A stretch of 64,000 bases of DNA from Streptomyces tanashiensis (GTDB taxonomy: Bacteria > Actinomycetota > Actinomycetes > Streptomycetales > Streptomycetaceae): the NCBI RefSeq assembly GCF_014648895.1, contig NZ_BMRZ01000005.1, forward strand, positions 359,221-423,220. Direction: 5' to 3'. This document shows, one piece after another, positions 7,659 to 16,423 of this stretch (positions are counted from its first letter, which is position 1; each line of letters begins with the position of its first letter). A program made the translations under genes and the position numbers. The notes under the pieces were generated by a model that searched no databases, was not told the origin of the DNA, and was given only the letters and a program-made list of their open reading frames with translations.

Positions 7659-8771
7659 ATGGGTCTCACCAGCGACAAAGTCCTCGTGTCGGCCGTGGTG
7701 CTGGCCGTGGTCCTGTTCCTGGCCACGGTCTGGCTCTGGCCGAGGCTCGCGCGGCGTGGCTGGCGGTCGGTCGTGGGCCGGGTCGGGCTGCTGCTCGTGA
7801 CCCAGGTGACGCTGTTCGCGGCGGTGGGCCTGGCGGCGAACCGGTCGTTCCTCTTCTACGGCTCCTGGGCCGACCTGCTGGGTCAGGAGCAGGACATGGG
7901 GGTGGTCGTGGACCACGCGGCCGGTTCTAAGGACGTGCGGGTGGTGGGAACGCAGGCGCTGGACGTGCCGGGCGGCGGCCGTCCGTCGGTCGGGGGGCAG
8001 ATCCAGAAGGTCGTGGTGGCGGGGGACCGGTCGGGGATCGTCTCCCCGGCGTACGTGTACCTGCCGCCGGAGTACTTCCAGCCGCGGTACGCGAAGCGGA
8101 CGTTCCCGGCGTCGGTGGTGCTCACGGGGTATCCGGGGACGGCGGAGAACCTGATCAAGGGGCTCAGGTATCCGAAGTCGGCCTTCCTCGAGGCGAAGGC
8201 GGGGCGGATGCAGCCGATGATCCTGGTGATGCTGCGTCCGACGGTCGCGCCGCCGCGGGACACCGAGTGCGTGGACATCCCGGGGGGCCCGCAGACGGAG
8301 ACCTTCTTCGCGGAGGACCTCCCGAGGGCGGTCTCGGAGACGTACCGGGTGGGGACGAAGCCGCGGAACTGGGGGTTCATGGGGAACTCGACGGGTGGTT
8401 ACTGCGCGCTGAAGATAGCCCTCCACCACCCGGACCGGTTCGCGGCGGGGGCGGGCTTCTCCGCGTACTACCGGGCGGCGGAGGACGTCACGACCGGGGA
8501 CCTGTTCCACGGGGACGACGCGCTGCGCAAGCGGGGCGATCTGCTGTGGAGCCTGGATCACGGGCGGCGGGGGAACACGTCGTTCCTGGTGACGTCGTCG
8601 AAGAAGGGGGAGAGCAACCTGAAGGGGACGCGGGAGTTCATCAGGAAGGTGAAGGCGCCGGCGCGGGTCTCGTCGATCGTGCTGGAGAGCGGCGGGCACA
8701 ACTTCAACACGTGGAACCGGGAGATCCCGCCCGGTCTGGTCTGGATGGGCGGGAAGCTCTCCGCGAACTAG
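7659..8771 (+). CDS. Membrane-anchored esterase (alpha/beta hydrolase, esterase D/Ag85-like)
   Basis: 370 residues, divergent from the DUF2156 gene. Two hydrophobic segments at the N-terminus (VLVSAVVLAVVLFLATVWLW and VGLLLVTQVTLFAAVGLAA) anchor an extracytoplasmic hydrolase. Catalytic elements: nucleophile elbow GNSTGGY (Ser about residue 245), oxyanion region SVVLTGYPGT, and the final SGGHNFNTW carrying the His. Family members act on esters or mycolyl-like substrates; the substrate here is unknown. The gene ends in a perfect 15-bp tandem duplication that contains its stop codon. Confidence 0.85.
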   Translation: MGLTSDKVLVSAVVLAVVLFLATVWLWPRLARRGWRSVVGRVGLLLVTQVTLFAAVGLAANRSFLFYGSWADLLGQEQDMGVVVDHAAGSKDVRVVGTQALDVPGGGRPSVGGQIQKVVVAGDRSGIVSPAYVYLPPEYFQPRYAKRTFPASVVLTGYPGTAENLIKGLRYPKSAFLEAKAGRMQPMILVMLRPTVAPPRDTECVDIPGGPQTETFFAEDLPRAVSETYRVGTKPRNWGFMGNSTGGYCALKIALHHPDRFAAGAGFSAYYRAAEDVTTGDLFHGDDALRKRGDLLWSLDHGRRGNTSFLVTSSKKGESNLKGTREFIRKVKAPARVSSIVLESGGHNFNTWNREIPPGLVWMGGKLSAN

Positions 8772-8785
8772 CTCTCCGCGAACTA
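8756..8785. repeat. 15-bp tandem duplication spanning two convergent stop codons
   Basis: GCTCTCCGCGAACTA occurs at 8756-8770 and again at 8771-8785. The CTAG at the end of copy 1 supplies the esterase TAG. The CTAG at the end of copy 2 supplies, on the other strand, the TAG of the ABC ATPase. The adjoining ATPase 3' end carries further small duplications (GESRP twice in the protein). Confidence 0.85.
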
Positions 8786-9838
8786 GCCCTTCACGGGCCG
8801 GCTCTCCCCCGGCCGGCTCTCCCCCGGCAGGTTCTCCGTCGCCAGGTTCTCCGCGGGGGCCGAGGCCCGGCGCAGGGCGCGGTGGACGCCGGCCGGGGTG
8901 AGGACGCCGAGCGGCCGGCCGTCGTCGTCGGTGACGGTGAGGCGGCCGGCGTCGTGCTGGAGGAGCGCGGCGAGGGCGTCCTTGAGGGAGGTCCCGAGGG
9001 GTACACGGGCGCCGTCCTCGTATTCCTCGGGGCCTCCGACGTAACCTTCGTGGCTTCCCTTCCAGAGGTCGAGGTCGTCCTCGGTGACGGGGGTGACCGC
9101 GAGCCGCTTGAGGCCGCGGTCGTTGCCGACGAAGTCCGCGACGTACGGGGTGGCGGGGGAGCCGAGGACGGTGGCGGGCGTGTCGAACTGCTCGATGCGG
9201 CCCTGCCCGTAGACGGCCATGCGGTCGCCCATGCGGACGGCCTCCTCGATGTCGTGGGTGACGAGGAGGACGGTCTTGCGGACGGTGGCCTGGAGCGCGA
9301 GGAACTCGTTCTGGAGGCGCTCGCGGACGACCGGGTCGACGGCGCCGAAGGGCTCGTCCATGAGGAGGACGGGCGGGTCGGCGGCGAGGGCGCGCGCGAC
9401 GCCGACCCGCTGGCGCTGGCCGCCGGAGAGCTGCGCCGGGTAGCGGGAGCCGTACACGGACGGGTCGAGGCCGACCAGGTCGAGGAGTTCGGCGGCACGC
9501 GCGCGTGCGGCGGCCTTCTTCCAGCCGAGGAGGGCGGGGACGGTCGCGGTGTTGTCGAGGACGGTGCGGTGGGGGAAGAGCCCGACCTGCTGGATGACGT
9601 AGCCGATCTTGCGGCGCAGGGCGACCGGGTCGACGCCCGCGATGTCCCGGCCGTCGACGAGGACGCGGCCCGAGGTCGGCTCGACGAGCCGGTTCACCAT
9701 CATCATCGTGGTCGTCTTGCCGCAGCCGGACGGGCCGACCAGGGTGACGAGTTCGCCCTCGGCGACCTCGAAGGAGAGGTCGTCGACGGCCGTGGTGCCG
9801 TCGTCGTACCGCTTGGTCACGTGCTCGAACCGGATCAT
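8783..9838 (-). CDS. ABC transporter ATPase, glycine betaine/carnitine/choline type
   Basis: 351 residues. Energises import of compatible solutes or related quaternary amines. Walker A GPSGCGKTTT near residue 35, Q-loop YVIQQVGLFPH, signature LSGGQRQRVG, Walker B VLLMDEPFGAVD, H-loop THDIEEA. After residue 250 comes one CBS-like segment (LAALLQHDAGRLTVTDDDGRPLGVLTP), typical of OpuA/OpuC ATPases, where it can sense ionic strength or nucleotides; only one CBS copy is evident. The last 20 residues are repetitive (ENLATENLPGESRPGESRP). Divergent from its permeases at 9982; shared control region 9839-9981. Confidence 0.93.
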   Translation of the reverse strand: MIRFEHVTKRYDDGTTAVDDLSFEVAEGELVTLVGPSGCGKTTTMMMVNRLVEPTSGRVLVDGRDIAGVDPVALRRKIGYVIQQVGLFPHRTVLDNTATVPALLGWKKAAARARAAELLDLVGLDPSVYGSRYPAQLSGGQRQRVGVARALAADPPVLLMDEPFGAVDPVVRERLQNEFLALQATVRKTVLLVTHDIEEAVRMGDRMAVYGQGRIEQFDTPATVLGSPATPYVADFVGNDRGLKRLAVTPVTEDDLDLWKGSHEGYVGGPEEYEDGARVPLGTSLKDALAALLQHDAGRLTVTDDDGRPLGVLTPAGVHRALRRASAPAENLATENLPGESRPGESRPVKG

Positions 9839-9981
9839 GGTTCCCCATTCTGGCCCCTGGTTGCCGGGGGTGTGTGAAGGGCGTGTTGCCGCATTGTGGC
9901 GGGTCTCGGGGATTGTCGGTGGCGGGGGTTAGGGTCGTCACACAAGCGTTCGGGAGGGTGGACGAACCGGGGGGAGGGACG

Positions 9982-10668
9982 ATGAGCGCGCCGAACTGTC
10001 TGGTCACGAACGACTGGATCTGCGGTGAGTATCTGCGCACGCGCGGCGAGGAGTTGACGGACGCGCTGCTCCAGCATGTGGGAATCACGGTCGTGTCGGT
10101 GCTGATCGCGCTCGCCGTGGCGGTGCCGCTGGCGCTGCTCGTCCGCGCCCGGCCGCGGTTCGCGGGCCCGGTCCTCGGTCTGACCACCCTGCTCTACACG
10201 GTGCCGTCGCTCGCGATGTTCTCGCTGCTGCTGCCGTTCTTCGGTCTCTCGGCGGCCCTCGTCGTGACCGGCCTCGTGCTCTACGCGCTGACGATCCTCG
10301 TGCGGAACACCCTGGCGGGGCTCGCCGCCGTGCCGGCCGAGACGCGGGAGGCCGCCCGGGGCATGGGGTACGGCTCGCTGCGGATGCTCTGGCAGGTCGA
10401 ACTCCCGCTGGCACTGCCGGTGCTGATGGCCGGTGTGCGGATGGCGACGGTCTCCACGATCGCGCTGACGACGGTCGGTTCGGTCGTCGGCCGCGGGGGC
10501 CTGGGCAACCTCATCGAGGACGCGCTGCCGACCTTCTTCAAGGCGCAGATGCTCGCGGCCTCGGTGCTGTGCGTGCTCCTCGCCGTCACCGCCGACCTGC
10601 TGCTCCTGGGTCTCCAGCGGCTGCTCACGCCGTGGACCCGGATACGGACCGCGCCGGGAGGTGGGTGA
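9982..10668 (+). CDS. ABC transporter permease 1 (OpuCB/ProW-like)
   Basis: 228 residues. ATG at 9982 with GGGGAGGG upstream; a longer frame from 9874 lacks protein-like sequence. Five to six membrane spans and the BPD_transp_1 EAA loop EAARGMGYGSLRMLWQVELPLALP, which contacts the ATPase. Short OpuC-type permease without a fused binding domain. First gene of a three-gene run with the second permease and the lipoprotein. Confidence 0.93.
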   Translation: MSAPNCLVTNDWICGEYLRTRGEELTDALLQHVGITVVSVLIALAVAVPLALLVRARPRFAGPVLGLTTLLYTVPSLAMFSLLLPFFGLSAALVVTGLVLYALTILVRNTLAGLAAVPAETREAARGMGYGSLRMLWQVELPLALPVLMAGVRMATVSTIALTTVGSVVGRGGLGNLIEDALPTFFKAQMLAASVLCVLLAVTADLLLLGLQRLLTPWTRIRTAPGGG

Positions 10669-10669
10669 G

Positions 10670-11344
10670 ATGGGCATCGTGACGGAGGCCTGGGGCTGGC
10701 TCACCACCGGCGCGCACTGGACGGGCGAGGACGGCATCGGGCAGCGGCTCGCCGAGCACGTGTACGTGAGCGGGGCCGCGCTCCTGATCGCCTCGGCGCT
10801 CGCGCTGCCGCTGGGCCTGTGGCTCGGCCACCTCGGCCGGGGCGGGGCGCTCGCGGTGAACGTCTCCAACGTGGGGCGGGCGATCCCCGTCTTCGCGGTG
10901 CTCGCGCTGTTCATGGTGTCCCCCCTGCGGAACGCCGGCTATGTGCCGACGGTGGTGGCCCTGGTGCTCTTCGCGATACCCCCGCTCCTCACCAACGCGT
11001 ACGTGGGGGTGCGGGAGGTGGACCGGGCCGCGGTGCGGGCCGCGCGGGGCATGGGGATGACGGGCGGCCAGCTCTTCCTGCGGGTCGAACTCCCACTGGC
11101 CCGGCCGGTGGTGATGACCGGGGTCCGCTCGGCCGCGGTGCAGGTGGTCGCCACGGCGACGGTCGCCGCGATGGTGGGCCAGGGCGGCCTGGGCCGGATC
11201 ATCACGGCCGGCTTCGCCACGTACGACACCGCGCAGGTCGTCGCGGGCGCCGTGCTCGTGGCGCTGCTCGCCCTTCTGGTGGAGGGCGTCCTGGTGGGCG
11301 CGGACCGCCTTTTCGCACGGCACGGACGACTTGATGAACGCTGA
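10670..11344 (+). CDS. ABC transporter permease 2 (OpuCD/ProW-like)
   Basis: 224 residues from ATG 10670, chosen over GTG 10661 because GGGAGG lies 8 bp upstream of the ATG. The EAA loop reads RAARGMGMTGGQLFLRVELP. One base separates the previous stop from this ATG, so the two permeases are translationally coupled and likely form a heterodimer. Ends within the start region of the binding-protein gene. Confidence 0.93.
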   Translation: MGIVTEAWGWLTTGAHWTGEDGIGQRLAEHVYVSGAALLIASALALPLGLWLGHLGRGGALAVNVSNVGRAIPVFAVLALFMVSPLRNAGYVPTVVALVLFAIPPLLTNAYVGVREVDRAAVRAARGMGMTGGQLFLRVELPLARPVVMTGVRSAAVQVVATATVAAMVGQGGLGRIITAGFATYDTAQVVAGAVLVALLALLVEGVLVGADRLFARHGRLDER

Positions 11345-11360
11345 TGGAACGCTGACTGGG

Positions 11361-12350
11361 ATGGGTGATCTCGTGAACAGGGTCTCGCGTATCGCGGGCG
11401 CGCTGCTGGGCACGGCGGCGCTGACCGCCGCCCTCGCCGCGTGCGGCGGTGACAGCCTGGAGCAGGGCAAGGAGAAGGGCTCCGGGGGCTCCGGCGGCGG
11501 GCAGAAGGGCTCGCTGGTGGTGGGCGCGGCCGCCTTCACGGAGGCCAAGGTCCTCGCCGAGCTGTACGCGCAGTCGCTCCGGGCCGCCGGTTACTCGGTG
11601 TCGATCACCACGGTGAAGAATCGCGAGCTGTACGAACCCTCGCTGGAGAAGGGCGAGATCGACGTCGTCCCGGAATACGCGGCGACGATCGCGGAATTCC
11701 TCAACGCGAAGGTGAACGGCCCGAAGGCGCCCGAGGACAAGCCGGTCGCCTCGGGCGACGCGACGGCCACGGTCGACGCGCTGCGGAAGCTCGCCGAACC
11801 GCGCGGTCTGAAGGTCCTCGCGGCCGGGGAGGCGGTCGACCAGAACGCCTTCGCGGTGACGAAGGAATTCGCCGCGAAGAACAAGCTGACGACGCTTTCC
11901 GATCTCGGTCGCGCGAAGCTGAAGGTGAAGATCGCCGCCGGTGACGAATGCGCGGTGCGCCCCTTCTGCGCGCCCGGTCTGAAGAAGACGTACGGGATCG
12001 ACGTGGCCGGGATCGACCCCAAGGGCGTCGGTACGCCGCAGGCCAAGCAGGCGGTCAAGGACGGGGTGGACCAGCTGGTCCTGACGACCACCACGGACGC
12101 CACCGTCGACAGCTACGGCCTCGTCTTCCTCACCGACGACAAGAAGCTGCAGAACGCCGACAACGTGCTGCCGGTGGTCAACGCCAAGGACGCCGGTTCC
12201 CCGGAGATAGCCGCCGCCCTGGACAAGATCACCAAGGTGCTGACCACAGCGGATCTCGCCGAACTCAACCGCAAGGTGGACGCCGAGCGGGCGAAGCCGG
12301 AGGACGTCGCCAAGGAGTATCTGGAGACGAAGGGGCTGCTCAAGAAGTAG
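11361..12350 (+). CDS. Glycine betaine/choline-type substrate-binding lipoprotein
   Basis: About 329 residues. Signal peptide with lipobox LAAC (GTAALTAALAAC), then a Gly/Ser-rich linker and an OpuAC/ProX-type type II binding fold: VGAAAFTEAKVLAELYAQSL, NRELYEPSLEKGEIDVVPEYAA, GVDQLVLTTTTDATVDSYGLVFLTDD. Tethered outside the membrane, it delivers ligand to the two permeases just upstream. The start is uncertain: ATG 11334, ATG 11361 and GTG 11373 are all in frame; the last gives the most compact signal peptide. Confidence 0.92.
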   Translation: MGDLVNRVSRIAGALLGTAALTAALAACGGDSLEQGKEKGSGGSGGGQKGSLVVGAAAFTEAKVLAELYAQSLRAAGYSVSITTVKNRELYEPSLEKGEIDVVPEYAATIAEFLNAKVNGPKAPEDKPVASGDATATVDALRKLAEPRGLKVLAAGEAVDQNAFAVTKEFAAKNKLTTLSDLGRAKLKVKIAAGDECAVRPFCAPGLKKTYGIDVAGIDPKGVGTPQAKQAVKDGVDQLVLTTTTDATVDSYGLVFLTDDKKLQNADNVLPVVNAKDAGSPEIAAALDKITKVLTTADLAELNRKVDAERAKPEDVAKEYLETKGLLKK

Positions 12351-12399
12351 ACGGCGGGGGAGGGGAGTCGGCCCGAAACGGAACCGGAACCGTCGATAT

Positions 12400-12422
12400 C
12401 CACTTCTGATGGCGAGAAGTGG
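12400..12422. repeat. Hairpin after the ABC importer operon
   Basis: Inverted repeat with 8-bp arms (CCACTTCT and its complement) and a 7-base loop, 50 bp after the lipoprotein stop. No T-run. It could be a weak terminator or an operator for the leaderless gene at 12481. Confidence 0.4.
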
Positions 12423-12467
12423 CCAAGAGATTGCCGGGCCGACGCCCCACATGGCGCCTACGCACGG

Positions 12468-12480
12468 TAAATTTCAGGCC
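12468..12480 (+). promoter_or_regulatory. Leaderless -10 element
   Basis: TAAATT (12468-12473) lies 7 bases before the ATG at 12481, and no ribosome-binding site is present. This supports the chosen start of the coiled-coil gene. No convincing -35 box is visible. Confidence 0.5.
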
Positions 12481-13566
12481 ATGCCACGTGGACGCCACCG
12501 CCATTCCCCGCCTCTGCACAAGCTGCTGCCGCCCTCCGCGGTCGCCGGCGCCGCGGTCGTGTGCGCCGCGGCCGCCTGGCTGCCCGGCGACCCGGTGATC
12601 GCGCGGCTGCTCGCGGCCGCGGCGGCGGCCGCCGCCGTCACCGGTGCCGTCCTCATGCGCAGTTGGGACCGGAGCGCCGGCCTGAAGGTCGCCGAGCTCG
12701 ACCGGGCGCGCACCGCCGACCAGTGGAAGGCCGAGGAGCGGACCGCCGAGCTGGAGTCCGACCTGGACGAGTCGCGCGCGCTGCGCGCCCGGCTCGACGC
12801 CAAACTCCGCGCCAAGCGCGTGGAGCTCGCCGGACTTCGCGGCGAGCACGCCGACCTGCTCCGCCGGTACGCCACCGCGGAGACCGAGCGGGCCAGCGCC
12901 CTGGAGGGCCGCCGCGTCCTCGCCCTGGAGACGAGCGGCACGGCCGACGCCAAGGCGCTGCCGGCCGCCGGCTCCACGCCCACCCCGGAGGCGTACCGCC
13001 GCGCCGCCCAGGCCCTGCGCGACCTCCCGCGCAACGCCGCCGCCCAGCAGGCCCGCCGTACGGCCGAGGCCGCCCGCGCCCGTGACCTCGCCGAGCGCGC
13101 CCGGGAGACGGAGGAGCCGCAGGGGAAGCACGCGGCGGCCGCCGGAACCGAGCACACCCGTACGGCCGCCACCGCCCCCGCGCTCCCGCCGGCCGCGCCG
13201 GTCCCGGCCGCCTCCACCGCCCTCCCGGCGGTGCCGGTCGCGGCGGCGATCGTGCCGTACGCGGCCCGCAGGCCCGTCCCGCGCCCCGAGGGCGGCTTCG
13301 ACTTCTTCGGTACGCAGAAGGCCGCGGACGTCATCGAGGCCGTGCAGAACAGCGACCTCGCCGACGTCGTGGGCGAGGAGGTCCTCGAAGAGGCCCTGGC
13401 CTCCGGGACCCCGCTGCTCACCCCGGTCGCCGCCCCCGCCGTCTCCCCGCTCGCCCCGCACGTCCCGGCGGCGCCCCGGGCGGTCGGCCAGGTCATCGAC
13501 CTGACCGCGCACGACGAGACCGAGCAGCTGGACGTGGCCGAACTGCGCGGCGCCGTCAACTCGTGA
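12481..13566 (+). CDS. Membrane-anchored coiled-coil protein, unknown function
   Basis: 361 residues from ATG 12481. Two adjacent hydrophobic segments near the N-terminus (SAVAGAAVVCAAAAWLPG; IARLLAAAAAAAAVTGAVLM), then a charged heptad-like coiled coil of about 110 residues (KVAELDRARTADQWKAEERT through DLLRRYATAETERASALEGR), an Ala/Pro-rich linker, and a short conserved-looking C-terminal patch (GGFDFFGTQKAADVIEAVQNSDLADVVGEE). I do not recognise a named family. The stop overlaps the start of the GNAT gene (GTGA), so the two are co-translated. Confidence 0.75.
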   Translation: MPRGRHRHSPPLHKLLPPSAVAGAAVVCAAAAWLPGDPVIARLLAAAAAAAAVTGAVLMRSWDRSAGLKVAELDRARTADQWKAEERTAELESDLDESRALRARLDAKLRAKRVELAGLRGEHADLLRRYATAETERASALEGRRVLALETSGTADAKALPAAGSTPTPEAYRRAAQALRDLPRNAAAQQARRTAEAARARDLAERARETEEPQGKHAAAAGTEHTRTAATAPALPPAAPVPAASTALPAVPVAAAIVPYAARRPVPRPEGGFDFFGTQKAADVIEAVQNSDLADVVGEEVLEEALASGTPLLTPVAAPAVSPLAPHVPAAPRAVGQVIDLTAHDETEQLDVAELRGAVNS

Positions 13567-14051
13567 CGTACCGCCTGGCCCACCTCCCGGGCGACGAGCT
13601 CGCGGGCCGCCGCGACGAGCTCCTCGCCCTGTGCGCCCAGGCCTTCTGCGGCGGCCCCTGGCACGAGCCGCCGCTCGGCGCCGTACGGACCGTGGACAGG
13701 CTGCTCGGTTCGGCCGCCGGGAAGGACGGCTTCGCGGCGGTGGCCGCGCTCGACGCCGAGGAGGCCCTCCTCGGGTTCGCCGCCGGCTGGACCGACACGG
13801 TCCTCTCCGGGGACGCCCCCGCCTTCGAGTTCGCCGAACTCGTCGTCGCCCCCGGTCACCAGGGGCACGGCATCGGCCGCCGGCTCCACGACGCGCTGCT
13901 CGCGGGCGCGGCCCCCGGACCGGCCCTGCTCATGACCCTCGACGTACCGGAACTGACCGACCGGTACGCGCGCTGGGGCTGGACCGTCGTCGACCGGCGG
14001 CGGCCCGGCAGGGAGCGGCGGGAGTACGTCGTGATGCGCCGGGCTCAGTGA
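13563..14051 (+). CDS. GNAT family acetyltransferase
   Basis: 162 residues, GTG overlapping the previous TGA. The acetyl-CoA-binding motif A is LVVAPGHQGHGIGRRLHDALL, preceded by the strand FEFAEL and followed by LMTLDVPELTDRYARWGW. Substrate unknown. It is convergent with nuoD 38 bp away. Confidence 0.8.
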   Translation: MTYRLAHLPGDELAGRRDELLALCAQAFCGGPWHEPPLGAVRTVDRLLGSAAGKDGFAAVAALDAEEALLGFAAGWTDTVLSGDAPAFEFAELVVAPGHQGHGIGRRLHDALLAGAAPGPALLMTLDVPELTDRYARWGWTVVDRRRPGRERREYVVMRRAQ

Positions 14052-14089
14052 CGCCCGGCCGGGCCCGGTGACGCCCGTGCCGGCGCCTG

Positions 14090-15232
14090 CTACTTGTCGA
14101 TGTCGCCGACGACGAAGAAGAGCGAGCCCAGGATCGCCACCATGTCGGCGACGAGCGTCCCCGGCAGCAGCTCCACGAGCGCCTGGATGTTGTTGAACGA
14201 GGCCGAGCGCAGCTTCAGCCGGTACGGGGTCTTCTCGCCCTTGGACACCAGGTAGTAGCCGTTGACGCCGAGCGGGTTCTCGGTCCAGGCGTACGTGTGG
14301 CCCTCCGGCGCCTTCAGCACCTTCGGCAGCCGCTGGTTGATCGGGCCCGGCGGCAGCTCGGCCATCCGGTCGAGGCAGGCGTCCGCCAGGTCCAGGGAGT
14401 TGTGCGTCTGGTCGAGCAGGCACTCGAACCGCGCGAGACAGTCGCCCTCCTGCCGCACGGCGACCCGCAGCGTGTCCTGGAGCTCCCCGTACGCGAGGTA
14501 CGGCTCGTCGCGGCGCAGGTCGAAGTCGACGCCCGAGGCACGGGCGATGGGCCCGGACACCCCGTACGCGTGGACGGCCTCCGGGCTCAGGACGCCGACC
14601 CCGCGCGTACGGCCCCGGAAGATCTCGTTGCCGAGGACGAGCCTGTCGTACACGTCCATCCGCGAGCGGACGTCGGCGACGGCCTGGCGTGCCCGTCCCA
14701 GCCAGCCGGCGGGCAGGTCCTCCTTGAGGCCGCCGACCCGGTTGAACATGTAGTGCATCCGGCCGCCGGAGACCTCCTCCATCACCGCCTGGAGCTCCTC
14801 GCGCTCCCGGAAGGCGTGGAAGACGGGGGTGATGCCGCCCAGCTCCAGCGGGTACGAGCCGAGGAACATCAGGTGGTTGAGGACCCGGTTCAGCTCGGCG
14901 AGGAGCGTCCGCGTCCACACGGCCCGCTCCGGGACCTCCATGCCGAGCATCCGCTCGACGGCCATGACCACGCCGAGCTCGTTCGAGAAGGCGGACAGCC
15001 AGTCGTGGCGGTTGGCCAGCATGATGATCTGCCGGTAGTCCCGGGCCTCGAAGAGCTTCTCGGCGCCCCGGTGCATATAGCCGATCACCGGCTCGGCGTG
15101 CCGGACGACCTCGCCGTCGAGCACGAGCCGGAGCCGGAGCACGCCGTGGGTCGAGGGATGCTGCGGGCCGATGTTCAGCACCATGTCGGTGCTCTCCGCC
15201 GCGCCGCCGATTCCGACCGTCGTCTCCGTCAT
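14090..15232 (-). CDS. nuoD: Orphan NADH-quinone oxidoreductase subunit D
   Basis: 380 residues, a little shorter than operon-encoded NuoD. The 49-kDa-type subunit helps form the quinone site of complex I. Hallmarks: NIGPQHPSTHGVLRL, GYMHRGAEKLFEARDY (conserved HRGxEK), MFLGSYPLELGGITP, and the C-terminal FNNIQALVELLPGTLVADMVAILGS. No other nuo gene is nearby, so this is the dispersed second copy (nuoD2) seen in Streptomyces. Start ATG 15232; GATACT six bases upstream on the minus strand suggests a leaderless mRNA. Next to a MidA/NDUFAF7-like methyltransferase in the same orientation. Confidence 0.93.
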   Translation of the reverse strand: MTETTVGIGGAAESTDMVLNIGPQHPSTHGVLRLRLVLDGEVVRHAEPVIGYMHRGAEKLFEARDYRQIIMLANRHDWLSAFSNELGVVMAVERMLGMEVPERAVWTRTLLAELNRVLNHLMFLGSYPLELGGITPVFHAFREREELQAVMEEVSGGRMHYMFNRVGGLKEDLPAGWLGRARQAVADVRSRMDVYDRLVLGNEIFRGRTRGVGVLSPEAVHAYGVSGPIARASGVDFDLRRDEPYLAYGELQDTLRVAVRQEGDCLARFECLLDQTHNSLDLADACLDRMAELPPGPINQRLPKVLKAPEGHTYAWTENPLGVNGYYLVSKGEKTPYRLKLRSASFNNIQALVELLPGTLVADMVAILGSLFFVVGDIDK

Positions 15233-15354
15233 GCGGCCAGTATCCCCTGCCGCCCCGGGCCACCGGGCCCCTGCCCGGGGGACGGACAGGGGACGGACGG
15301 GGGAGTTACCGGAGGCGGCGGCGCCGGGGCCCGGGACGGGGCTCCGGGGCGTCG

Positions 15355-16323
15355 TCAGCGGGCGGCGGTGTCCGGGACCCGCTGGGTCAGCCAGAGGAAG
15401 TCGCCGAGACCGCCCCGGGCGGTGAGCTCGGCCGCCTCGCCGGCGGAGGCGAGCGCGCGGACGTAACCGGCGGGGTCGGTCGAGGCGAGCGCGAGCGGCG
15501 GCCGCTCCCCGGACACCCCGAGCCGCCGCAGGGCCTCCCGCTGCGTGACCAGCTCGGCCGCGAGGCCCCCGCACGCGTCCAGCGCCACGTGGGACGTCAC
15601 ATCGCAGCTTCCGTCCGGGACCGGGGGGACCTCGCGGCCCGCGCGGAAGCCGGTCAGGGAGCCGAAGGGCGGTCGGGAGGCGCGTACGTGCGCGTAGTCC
15701 ACGGCCACCGCCCGGCCCGCCGCCAGGGAGGCGACCGCCGCCGCCCAGGCCTCGTCGCGGGGGCGCCCGATCTCGGCGCGCGCGCCCGGCTCCCGCAGCG
15801 GCCACCAGCGGGCCAGCCACTCCGCGTCCGGTCCGGAGACGGGGGCGCCGAGCCGTTCGGTGCCGTCCGGCGCGACCTCCACGTACCGGACCGTGCCCTC
15901 GGGGTCCGCCTCGGCGACGTCCACCGGCACGTTGTCGAGCCACTCGTTCGCGAAGAGCAGCCCGCGCACGCCCCGCGGCACCCGGTCCGTCCACTCCACC
16001 CGCGGGTCGAGCCCGGCCGGGCGGGCGGCGCGCTCGACGGCGTGGGCCCGCACCGAGAGCGAGGAGCCGACCGCCGCCAGCACGGCCGTCAGCAGCTCAC
16101 CGCGCCCCGCGCCCACGTCCACCAGGTCCACCTCGTCCGTCCCCAGCTCCTCCGCGACCTCGCCGAGCAGCCGGGCCACGGCGGCGGCGAAGAGCGGGGA
16201 GGCGTGCACCGAGGTGCGGAAGTGCCCGGCCGGGCCCTCGGGGCGCAGATAGAAGCCCCCGGGGCCGTACAGCGCCCGCTCCGTGGCCTCGCGCCACCCC
16301 TGCCACTGACACGTCTCATCCAT
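15355..16323 (-). CDS. MidA/NDUFAF7-like SAM-dependent methyltransferase (COG1565)
   Basis: 322 residues from ATG 16323. The N-terminal signature GPGGFYLRPEGPAGHF with TSVHASPLFAAAVARLL corresponds to the family's Gly-Tyr-Tyr and aspartate-phenylalanine segment. SAM motif I is LVDVGAGRGELL (about residue 82). The family-defining ANEWLDNVPVDVAE follows (compare NE-D-xPV in MidA/NDUFAF7). NDUFAF7 in mitochondria methylates an arginine of the NuoD homologue NDUFS2; here the gene lies directly upstream of an orphan nuoD, which suggests the same pairing. Divergent from the histidine kinase at 16424. Confidence 0.75.
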   Translation of the reverse strand: MDETCQWQGWREATERALYGPGGFYLRPEGPAGHFRTSVHASPLFAAAVARLLGEVAEELGTDEVDLVDVGAGRGELLTAVLAAVGSSLSVRAHAVERAARPAGLDPRVEWTDRVPRGVRGLLFANEWLDNVPVDVAEADPEGTVRYVEVAPDGTERLGAPVSGPDAEWLARWWPLREPGARAEIGRPRDEAWAAAVASLAAGRAVAVDYAHVRASRPPFGSLTGFRAGREVPPVPDGSCDVTSHVALDACGGLAAELVTQREALRRLGVSGERPPLALASTDPAGYVRALASAGEAAELTARGGLGDFLWLTQRVPDTAAR

Positions 16324-16410
16324 CACGGGCCCCAGTCTCCACCTCGGGGAGTACGGGCCCCGCGCCAAGGATCGACCCCACGGTTGATCCCTGCACCTAT
16401 CCGTCTTCCC

Positions 16411-16423
16411 TACTCTGGGTGAC
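16411..16423 (+). promoter_or_regulatory. Leaderless promoter -10 of the histidine kinase gene
   Basis: TACTCT at 16411-16416, 7 bases before the GTG start at 16424, with no Shine-Dalgarno sequence. The spacing predicts transcription starting on the start codon. Confidence 0.55.
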
